Origin: JAQICJ01 sp041686345
GTDB lineage: Bacteria > Myxococcota_A > Polyangia > HGW-17
DNA length: 13,742 nt
Reading direction: 5' to 3'
Assembly (NCBI GenBank): GCA_041686345.1
Contig: JAWLEA010000090.1
Span: 1-13,742, forward strand
The notes beneath the pieces are model-generated. The model ran no database searches and was not told where the DNA came from. It saw only the letters and a program-made list of their open reading frames with translations. Below, in pieces: positions 1-6,440 of this stretch. Both the position numbers and the translations under genes were made by a program. The stretch's first letter is position 1; each line of letters begins with the position of its first letter.

Positions 1-7
1 CTGCTGA

Positions 8-370
8 ATCGTTGATATTGCACCAATTGCAATTGGTGCAGCCGCTGTAACCAGTTCCGGCAAAATTAAAAATATCAAACAAATTATCCACGTACCCAAC
101 CGGATCAAACCTGAAGAAACGGCCAGAATTGAAAATATCAGAATATCTGTCCATGCTGCTCTGGTAGCAGCCAATCATCTTGAAATTGATTCCCTGGCTA
201 TTCCTGATCCCGGTCCCTGCGCCAACTATATTCGTAATAAGGAGATTGCCAGAGCTATTGTCGATGAAGTTCGCAATTTCAAAGAAAAATATCCAGCCAA
301 AATCATCCTGGTTTCAGAAAACAAACAAATATTCAAAGAGTTGAATAATTTCGCTTTTCCTAAAAAATAA
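8..370 (+). CDS. Macro-domain protein, C-terminal part (5' end missing)
   Basis: This is the last 120 codons of a protein entering from the left edge and ending at TAA 368-370. The translation has the pattern of a macro (ADP-ribose-binding) domain: API-x-IG-x-AV-TSSGK, then a strand ending in IIHVPN, a helix SVHAALVAANHL, the strand IDSLAIP, and a final helix and strand (ARAIVDEVRNF, AKIILVSE). Macro domains bind or hydrolyse ADP-ribose derivatives. The loop after SLAIP, normally ALGTG-like and contacting phosphate, reads DPGPCANYI here, so ligand binding may be altered. The frame holds TGA at positions 5-7 and no ATG, GTG or TTG start before the conserved strand. The gene is therefore frameshifted, broken, or affected by an error near the edge. 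It converges on the deiminase gene with a 49-nt gap. Confidence 0.7.
   Translation: MVDIAPIAIGAAAVTSSGKIKNIKQIIHVPNRIKPEETARIENIRISVHAALVAANHLEIDSLAIPDPGPCANYIRNKEIARAIVDEVRNFKEKYPAKIILVSENKQIFKELNNFAFPKK
19..40. repeat. Perfect 22-bp palindrome
   Basis: The half-site TGCACCAATTG at 19-29 is followed immediately by its exact reverse complement at 30-40, with no spacer. It lies inside the macro-domain coding region and encodes most of API-AIGA. About 0.003 such perfect 11-bp half-sites are expected by chance in a window this size with even base use, and somewhat more at this base composition. It could be a dyad protein-binding site or a coincidence of codons. A spacer-less palindrome cannot fold as a normal RNA hairpin without opening its centre. 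Confidence 0.85.
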
Positions 371-419
371 ATTTTATTGTTTTAAAAGAAAGTAATCGGG
401 AGGGATTTGAATAGAAAAT

Positions 420-2609
420 TTAAAGAGCAAATTTCGTACTGGCTTTGCGTATATATACTCCTAAAACCAGGAAGAAAAGAAGACCTGCAGGTATGGTTTT
501 TTCTTGAGAATTGTGATTACAGGAGCAACCTGAATCGGAGCTTTTTATCTCTGTACAGATTCCTTCTTCATTGCATTCATGTTTTTCCGGACATATTTGC
601 TGAACCACTTCATAACAGCCGTTATCTGCCAATTCACAGGTATAGGCTGTAACTTCGTCAATGCAGCCAACTTCTTCCGGTACACATTGATCCTCACAAA
701 CTGGAACACATTCTCCGACTTCACAGATCATTTCATCTGCGCAAGCTTCATCTTTCCATTCCAGACATTGATCACCATCAAAAGTTTCAGCACAATATTG
801 TACACTTGACTGATCATCTGAGCATTGAATCTCCCCGGCTACACATTCGTCTTCACACACCAGCTGTTCAACACAATCGTACCACCCTTCGGAACTTACA
901 TAGGCACAGGCCTGTCCATAGTCGGAACAATCGACAACAACCAACTGACCGTCATCACAATAAACACTGAAATCACCCTGACATTCTCCATCATAATCAA
1001 TGTCACCACATTCTCCTTCGGAATAAAGGCAGACACCGTCAGAGAAACAACTTCGCTCTGAATCACAGGGAAATTCAATTGTTTCAAGGCAGGAATCGCC
1101 GTCACCGGCTTCGGCACAAACCCAACGGGTATAATCATCACTGCATCCTTGTTCTCCAGGCAGACATTCATCCAGACAATCCTGGTTGCCGCAGTTTCCT
1201 TCTGAACACGGCTGATCATCGGGACAAGCCAAACTAATAATTTCCAAACAACTGTCACTGTCGTTATTGCCACAGACATAACGATCACCATTTTCTAGAC
1301 AACCAGTTTCTTCGGCTGCACATTCATCTTCACAATCATCACAAACTGGATCCCCTCCACACAGATAGTCGGGATCTTCGGCAGGAACAAAAGGAATGGC
1401 TTCAGGTCGGCTGCGGGTAATGCAATGGATTGCCCCTCCCCAGGTAATAATTGTATCTGAAGGAATAGGAATGATCTGAACCGATGGCAGAGCATTCTGC
1501 AACACATTAACCGCTTCGACCTGATTGGAATTTTCATCGTCATAAACAGGCATCAGATACCTGTCATTGAGCCTGAGTCCATTGGTATAAGTTCTCCAAA
1601 CAGCATATCCTCCCTCTTGACCCTTGTCTGGCATCGGAATTCGCAAAACTGTCAAAGGAGAACCACTGCCCGAAACTGTATTTTCAAGGACTTGGGCATT
1701 CTGGTTGAGAATAGCCGCATTTTGAGAATCCTGGCTTTGAGTAAACTCACCCAACACAACTGTATCGGAATCAGCCAGAATGAAAAACATGTCAATATGC
1801 CCAGTACCTTCTCCGGAAAGAGGCTGGAGCCAGACAACATTCGTACAGCCAAAATAATCATTGAGCTTTTCTTCAATCTGGGTCTGATCAAGCTGGCTGT
1901 TGTTGGAAAACAGGACGTCAGTGGTATAACAATTACCAGCTCCATCGGAAATCAGATTACCCCCTTCAATTTCGAGATCGGTCCTGTAAACAGGTACACT
2001 ATTTATATTTCCCAACTTTGTGGGAACACTGTCATCATTGATTCGTTGAAAATAGTAATGGGGGTCAGTAAGAACCATCTCATTCTGATCGTTAACGAGA
2101 TAAAAAGGTCCATAATCTACAGTCCAGATGGCATCAAGGGCACTGTCATAATAAGGCGATTGAAAAACATAATGATCGGTAGGATAAAGATCGACTACAT
2201 GCACATTACTGCGAATTTCTGTTGCCAGGTTATTGTCAAGCAAAGTTCCCACTTCTTCGGCTTCATCTACTTCACCACAAAGAACATGAACTTCAACCGT
2301 CTGGGCGGCTGCTTCTATTATTGCGAGATAATAATCTGAAATATAGGAGTCAAAAGCCAGGTAAAGCCTGTCCACGGGAGCAAATTCAGCATAAAGATGC
2401 ATTCCTGCAGGAGGTTTTTCTGTAATTCCGTAAAGTTCAGGATGGGCATATTTAAAATCCCAGAGAAGTTCATCGTTGTCCTTGGATTTTTCAGACTGGG
2501 TTTCCCAAGCTGGTAAAAATGGTCTTGAAGAGGGTTCGGAAGAAGGATTGGCCAGTGAATGGGTGCTCCATGACAATGTCAATAAAATCGTAAAAATAAA
2601 TTTATGCAT
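420..2609 (-). CDS. Secreted PAD_porph/agmatine-deiminase family protein with Cys-rich repeats and MYXO-CTERM-like tail
   Basis: The 729-residue protein belongs to the family that hydrolyses guanidino groups, as in peptidyl-arginine to citrulline or agmatine to N-carbamoylputrescine. Residues 1-20 are a signal peptide ending SLA. The catalytic domain spans about 50-405. WTVDYGP has D165, EGGN starts at 215, GHID gives H271 and D273, YTNGLRLN gives N343, and GGAIHC gives C396. These match D130, H236, D238, N297 and C351 of Porphyromonas gingivalis PPAD. The stretch FQRINDD (187-193) and YTN resemble PPAD more than cytosolic agmatine deiminases. Residues 417-686 form about four Cys-rich repeats opening with CxDxC (426, 478, 585, 638) plus a divergent one. 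The tail has GCSC (694-697), a hydrophobic stretch (705-720) and RKASTK, as in MYXO-CTERM sorting signals. The start is ATG with AAAGGA upstream. The substrate is uncertain. Confidence 0.88.
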   Translation of the reverse strand: MHKFIFTILLTLSWSTHSLANPSSEPSSRPFLPAWETQSEKSKDNDELLWDFKYAHPELYGITEKPPAGMHLYAEFAPVDRLYLAFDSYISDYYLAIIEAAAQTVEVHVLCGEVDEAEEVGTLLDNNLATEIRSNVHVVDLYPTDHYVFQSPYYDSALDAIWTVDYGPFYLVNDQNEMVLTDPHYYFQRINDDSVPTKLGNINSVPVYRTDLEIEGGNLISDGAGNCYTTDVLFSNNSQLDQTQIEEKLNDYFGCTNVVWLQPLSGEGTGHIDMFFILADSDTVVLGEFTQSQDSQNAAILNQNAQVLENTVSGSGSPLTVLRIPMPDKGQEGGYAVWRTYTNGLRLNDRYLMPVYDDENSNQVEAVNVLQNALPSVQIIPIPSDTIITWGGAIHCITRSRPEAIPFVPAEDPDYLCGGDPVCDDCEDECAAEETGCLENGDRYVCGNNDSDSCLEIISLACPDDQPCSEGNCGNQDCLDECLPGEQGCSDDYTRWVCAEAGDGDSCLETIEFPCDSERSCFSDGVCLYSEGECGDIDYDGECQGDFSVYCDDGQLVVVDCSDYGQACAYVSSEGWYDCVEQLVCEDECVAGEIQCSDDQSSVQYCAETFDGDQCLEWKDEACADEMICEVGECVPVCEDQCVPEEVGCIDEVTAYTCELADNGCYEVVQQICPEKHECNEEGICTEIKSSDSGCSCNHNSQEKTIPAGLLFFLVLGVYIRKASTKFAL

Positions 2610-2691
2610 TAATTTGTCCTTTCAAAACCGAAAACTCCCCTGTGGTTATTCAGATATGGAGTTTGAAATAAAAGAAAACCAGATAGTTTTA

Positions 2692-4944
2692 TTATTGAGA
2701 GGGATCATTCCAGATATTACCCTGGAAACCTGTATTGGATTTATTGTCCGGTACATTTTTGATGATAATTTTTGTTTTGCCCTCTTTTTCGGGGCATTTC
2801 CAGTTATATTGGCTGGTGGAATTTCTGGAATTTTGATGATCAGTATCATAGGTTTTGTAATGGATAATGAGATTACACTGTCCCTTTTCCTGCTGTACCT
2901 TATATAAACTTTCAAATTTATCTTTAAAATCACTAAGTCTGATCAATTCATCATTTTGAATCTTGGATAAAACATAACCAACTTTGAGAATACCTTGAAA
3001 TTCGGAATCGGTATCCATTTGAACAACTACTGGACCTCTGGCAGTTTTTGTGAACGCCCAGTTGAGTCCCGGGAAAAAATTAACAATGGATACTCCCTTG
3101 AATTTTTCAACTCTGGAAAAGTATTTTACCATTTTTTTGGTTACATTTTCAGGCATTTCCATCTTGATCCACACCTTGTAAAAAGTGCGATCTTTTTCTC
3201 CAGTTTTTTCTTTTTTCAGATATTTTTCCCAATAAACATCGGTGGGATTTATATCCTTGCCAAAAGCTATTTTAAAAGATTTAGCCACTGCATTATGATA
3301 TTCCTTAATCTTGTTATATATAACCCTTCTCAAATCTGGATCTGACATGGCGTCGCTGTATTGGTTGATCAAATCCTCCCTTGTCTGGGAATAAAGACCT
3401 CTGATTACGGTCTGCCAAAGTTTGTTTTTGTCTGAAATACGATCGGCCAAAGTTTCAACATAAAGATCCAATGCCCATCCTTTTGCCTGATTAATACCCT
3501 GTTGGGGATTTACTGCAAATTCACTCCTGGCAAATATTTTAACGGTGTTTCCATCAATAATCACCCTGTTTCTGTCTACTATTTGAGAGTATTTATCTGG
3601 AGTATTTTTGTTTTCGGAGTTCTCTGAAGTATTTTTCTTTACTTTTTCAACCCAGTTTGGTTTTTCCGAGGAAGAGGCTTTGACAAGTTGGACTGTTTGT
3701 ATCTTCTTTTCTTCTTTGAATACATTTTTTACTAGATAGTAACCACCGCCAAGAATGATTATCAAAAAGATCAACATACCCAAAAATAAAACCAGATTGC
3801 TGCGAGATTGGGAACTTTCCCGGGGAGGAGCAACTGGTTTATTTGCTTGCTTGATAGAATCTCTGGCCGATTTGACAAAAGACTCCAGCTTTTTGTCAAA
3901 TTCGGGTTTAGCCAAGGTTGAAAGCTTGGTAAGGATATTCTCGTCAACTTGAATTGTTGATTTACCTGAACAGTCTGGGCAATCCAATTCCGGGGCAGTT
4001 GCGAATTTTATGACTTCGTAATGATTGTCGATGAGAACATGCTGGTCAATGGTAGTATTGCATTTTTTACATTTGTAAGGCAAATAAAGATCGACAATCT
4101 TTACCTTGCCTTCCCCCAGAGATTCTGGCGAAACAAGTTTTTCCACAAATTGCTGTGAGGCTCCAATGATATAAATATTTTCAACATATTCCTTCATGGC
4201 GTTGATCATTTCAATCCAAAGGGGAATGGCATCATCCAAAATATCACCGAGAGCATTGAGATCGAAAATAATATTACCTTCGATACCTTCTGCCAGTTTT
4301 TTTCCTTTGAAACCGGAATCAAGATCTCCGGTAAGTCTGACAAAAGTTGCTTCACCCACATGCATGTCTATTTTAAGCTTTTGTTTGGAACGGGAAACTT
4401 TATATTTGAGTCGATGGCTGAGAAAAGCAACCACTTCCGGTTCTGGTTCCGGTTTTTCCTGGGTTTCAAGATAAGAGAGAAAGGATTCGGGATCTTCATC
4501 CAGATATTCGGCTTCTCCACACTCTTCACAAGGATGATCCGGCAGATTTAATTCTTTTATTTCATCAAATTTATCCTGAACATCAACAAGTCTGGAATGA
4601 TCTTCGTCACAAAAATCACAATGATAGGGAGCAAAGAAAGAAAGGATTTCGCCCTTGCCTCCAAAATTGGCCACCATGTTGAACTGGTCGATAATTCGGG
4701 AAGGTGCTTTGATATAATAGATGGCTTCACATTTGTCATTGGCTATTTTGAGAAACTCCAACCATTCCCTGATTCCAAAAGAACTGATTCTTTTAACTCC
4801 GGAAAAATCTATAATCAGAATATCTTTGAGACCATCAGCCAATTGCTTTCCGTTGAAACTTTCATCAATATTGCCATTTAATTGGAGAGCCAGAATATTA
4901 TTGTCTACAACTTTTTTTACTTCAAGATGATTTTCTTGAGCCAT
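2692..4944 (-). CDS. Membrane protein with two STAS-like domains, two zinc ribbons and a periplasmic PDZ-like domain
   Basis: The 750-residue protein has a tandem cytoplasmic design. STAS-like domain 1 (about 5-105) carries FSGVKRISSFG, with S55 at the position of the phosphorylated Ser of SpoIIAA. A four-Cys zinc ribbon follows (C109, C112, C139, C142). STAS-like domain 2 (about 190-288) has D237 at the equivalent position, then a second ribbon (C292, C295, C322, C325). One membrane helix spans about 383-405. The C-terminal 340 residues should be periplasmic. Residues about 625-698 look PDZ-like (GPVVVQMDTDSEF, ILKVGYVLSKI, CNLIIHY). ATG at 4944 is preferred over TTG at 4947 because AGGAG lies 8 nt before ATG. 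The role is probably phospho-regulated signalling across the membrane, with the upstream RsbW-like ATPase as candidate partner. The zinc ribbons and STAS fold are seen in the sequence; the pathway is inferred. Confidence 0.8.
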   Translation of the reverse strand: MAQENHLEVKKVVDNNILALQLNGNIDESFNGKQLADGLKDILIIDFSGVKRISSFGIREWLEFLKIANDKCEAIYYIKAPSRIIDQFNMVANFGGKGEILSFFAPYHCDFCDEDHSRLVDVQDKFDEIKELNLPDHPCEECGEAEYLDEDPESFLSYLETQEKPEPEPEVVAFLSHRLKYKVSRSKQKLKIDMHVGEATFVRLTGDLDSGFKGKKLAEGIEGNIIFDLNALGDILDDAIPLWIEMINAMKEYVENIYIIGASQQFVEKLVSPESLGEGKVKIVDLYLPYKCKKCNTTIDQHVLIDNHYEVIKFATAPELDCPDCSGKSTIQVDENILTKLSTLAKPEFDKKLESFVKSARDSIKQANKPVAPPRESSQSRSNLVLFLGMLIFLIIILGGGYYLVKNVFKEEKKIQTVQLVKASSSEKPNWVEKVKKNTSENSENKNTPDKYSQIVDRNRVIIDGNTVKIFARSEFAVNPQQGINQAKGWALDLYVETLADRISDKNKLWQTVIRGLYSQTREDLINQYSDAMSDPDLRRVIYNKIKEYHNAVAKSFKIAFGKDINPTDVYWEKYLKKEKTGEKDRTFYKVWIKMEMPENVTKKMVKYFSRVEKFKGVSIVNFFPGLNWAFTKTARGPVVVQMDTDSEFQGILKVGYVLSKIQNDELIRLSDFKDKFESLYKVQQEKGQCNLIIHYKTYDTDHQNSRNSTSQYNWKCPEKEGKTKIIIKNVPDNKSNTGFQGNIWNDPSQ

Positions 4945-5006
4945 CAATAATTCTCCTCGGAAAACTAGTTAAAATATGGAGTTTTGTGCAGGACAGAAGA
5001 TGCTCA

Positions 5007-5038
5007 ATTACAAAAAGCAAGTTCAACCTGGCTGTCAA
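5007..5038 (-). promoter_or_regulatory. Weak candidate promoter for the STAS gene
   Basis: A perfect TTGACA (5038-5033, minus strand) is followed by TGTAAT (5012-5007), which matches five of six -10 positions. The spacer is 20 nt, longer than the usual 16-18, so this is only a candidate. It lies downstream of the hairpin at 5075-5094 and about 60 nt before the STAS start codon. Confidence 0.25.
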
Positions 5039-5062
5039 ATATTGAAATTGCAACCTCACCTG

Positions 5063-5094
5063 AAAAAGAGATTCTCAGATCCTTGAAGATCTGA
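5063..5094 (-). terminator. Possible weak terminator after the ATPase gene
   Basis: TCAGATC (5075-5081) pairs with GATCTGA (5088-5094) around the six-base loop CTTGAA, giving a perfect 7-bp stem. Read on the minus strand, a run of five T follows about 7 nt beyond the stem (5067-5063). The T run is short and offset, so termination would be partial at best. It lies 93 nt after the ATPase stop and could separate its transcript from the STAS gene. It could equally be an attenuator or a chance stem. Confidence 0.35.
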
Positions 5095-5186
5095 AATTAC
5101 GCTACAAAGTTATTGTAGTTCTTGTTGATAAAATAAGCAAAAACTATCAGTGACGAAAATATTACCAAAACCAAAATCTTGTTTTT

Positions 5187-6131
5187 TTAATTATGAAAAT
5201 AATGAATTGATTTTGGTGTCTGGCGAAATTGTCGGCGATTCATAGTTATATCATATAAAACAGATACTTCAGTAAAGTTATTTTTTGCCACATTGAACCA
5301 ACAGGAAATACCATGGTTATAAATATAAAACATGCCCAAACCTGCTCCTCCGCCTGCTGTATCCAATTCTCCCCGGTTGGAGAGAGCTCGATCCAACCCT
5401 GAAAATATATGTTTTCTTTTAAGCCCGCCAAAGGGATCCCTGACTGAAATACCCAGGATTTCACCATTGGTTCCCATTGCAAAAGCCGGATATTGAGATT
5501 TTTCCAGTTTAACTTCATCTTTACGGGAATGAGCATTGATATGTCGTCCACTTTTATCTACAGGAGCATCATAGATAGCATTCATCAATAGTTCATGACC
5601 TAGTTCGGCAAATGAATTACCAACTTTAGAAGGCACTCCAAATGATTCACAAAAAGTCGGAATCCAATTGACTATCTTGTTCATTTCTACTGAAGAAGGT
5701 ACATAAACTTTATGGATACGACTATACCAGTCAAGATATGGGGTCAGCCCCTTTATTTCATAAGAATACACCATCCTTTTAACTGTCTGTACCAATTCAC
5801 GGGCATCGGGATAACCATCATCGCGTATACCGATAAGATGATTCAGGCGACGATCTTTGCTGGCTTTGCTGATAATATCTTCAATATTCTTATTATAGAG
5901 AATAATTACTTCAAATAAAGCATAACTTTTGGGAATTTTAAGAAAAGCATCAAGAAAATCCTGAGAAATGACAAGTAAATCAGGATTTTTTTTAAGCTCT
6001 TCCAAGGTAGGAGCTGAGTTTTTGGATCTTATTTTTACTTCCGAGGCAAAAAGAAGTTTTTCAACTCGACGTAGCAACATTCTGTCTTTTATGCAAATAT
6101 TTGCTACAGGACTGGTTGAGGCAGTTGACAT
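5187..6131 (-). CDS. GHKL-fold ATPase (RsbW/SpoIIAB/HATPase_c type) with N-terminal receiver-like domain
   Basis: The 314-residue cytoplasmic protein ends in a Bergerat-fold ATP-binding domain. The N box is AELGHELLMNAIYDAP (E180, N184). The G1 box is ISVRDPFGG (D232, G235) and the G2 box is GGGAGLGM (260-267). The N-terminal 120 residues alternate short strands and helices like a response-regulator receiver (NICIKDR, LLVISQDF, EVIILYN). No clear acidic phosphorylation pocket was seen, so it looks like a pseudo-receiver. There is no dimerisation/phosphoacceptor His domain, so it is more likely a Ser/Thr kinase or anti-sigma-type switch protein than a sensor kinase. It lies 242 nt upstream of the STAS gene on the same strand, which suggests a partner pair. 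ATG at 6131 with GGAAAA upstream is preferred over in-frame TTG at 6170. A strong promoter lies about 95 nt upstream. Confidence 0.8.
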   Translation of the reverse strand: MSTASTSPVANICIKDRMLLRRVEKLLFASEVKIRSKNSAPTLEELKKNPDLLVISQDFLDAFLKIPKSYALFEVIILYNKNIEDIISKASKDRRLNHLIGIRDDGYPDARELVQTVKRMVYSYEIKGLTPYLDWYSRIHKVYVPSSVEMNKIVNWIPTFCESFGVPSKVGNSFAELGHELLMNAIYDAPVDKSGRHINAHSRKDEVKLEKSQYPAFAMGTNGEILGISVRDPFGGLKRKHIFSGLDRALSNRGELDTAGGGAGLGMFYIYNHGISCWFNVAKNNFTEVSVLYDITMNRRQFRQTPKSIHYFHN

Positions 6132-6223
6132 ATTAAATTTTCCATGAATGCGATAATAATAATTAAACAAGATCCAACTTCGGGCAATTGCAAATGAAAT
6201 CAGTCTAAAAAAAAAGCTGTTAA

Positions 6224-6252
6224 ATTATACACTTTAACGATTATATTATCAA
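6224..6252 (-). promoter_or_regulatory. Sigma-70-type promoter for the ATPase gene
   Basis: On the minus strand the -35 element is TTGATA (6252-6247, five of six consensus bases). A 17-nt spacer follows, then a perfect -10 TATAAT (6229-6224). The predicted transcript start is near 6217, about 86 nt before the ATG at 6131. Confidence 0.7.
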
Positions 6253-6325
6253 TGATTCTTTTTTCCGATCCTGGTTTATTCTTTACCACCACTGAAGTTC
6301 CAAAATATCTGTCTGGAAAAAAGAG

Positions 6326-6354
6326 TTAACATGAGTTGAAAATTAAGATAAAAT
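6326..6354 (+). promoter_or_regulatory. Sigma-70-type promoter for the TPR/PEGA gene
   Basis: The -35 element is TTAACA (6326-6331) and the -10 is TAAAAT (6349-6354). Each matches five of six consensus bases, and the spacer is exactly 17 nt. The predicted transcript start is near 6361, about 80 nt before the ATG at 6441. Confidence 0.6.
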
Positions 6355-6440
6355 AGAATAAATTAAAATGAAAATCGATATTGTTCAAATTGCAATTACA
6401 TGTTTTTCCTGCCTGTATCACCTATTGTCTGGAGAATTCA

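Larger units (their letters stand above)
6132..6440. other. Divergent intergenic region between ATPase and TPR/PEGA genes
   Basis: These 309 nt separate two divergently transcribed genes and hold back-to-back sigma-70-type promoters at 6224-6252 (minus) and 6326-6354 (plus). The 5' leaders would be roughly 80-90 nt on each side. The minus-strand leader contains a run of nine T (A run at 6207-6215). No riboswitch-like structure or RNA gene was recognised. The arrangement allows shared control of the two genes. Confidence 0.7.

Noticed and set aside
896..1291. 131-codon open frame on the minus strand inside the Cys-rich repeat region
   Set aside because: It is an alternative frame of the repeat DNA. 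The Cys-repeat frame is continuous with the catalytic domain and the sorting tail, so this one is a shadow.
1617..2339. 240-codon open frame on the plus strand opposite the deiminase gene
   Set aside because: It lies wholly antisense to a well-supported gene, has no ribosome site or recognisable domain, and arises from the codon bias of the opposite strand.
2610..2691. Inverted repeat AAACTCC/GGAGTTT between the STAS and deiminase genes as a terminator
   Set aside because: The loop is about 19 nt and no uninterrupted T run follows on the minus strand, so it does not meet the form of an intrinsic terminator.
2646..2933. 95-codon minus-strand frame across the STAS gene end
   Set aside because: It overlaps the last codons of the STAS protein in another frame and has no homology or ribosome site.
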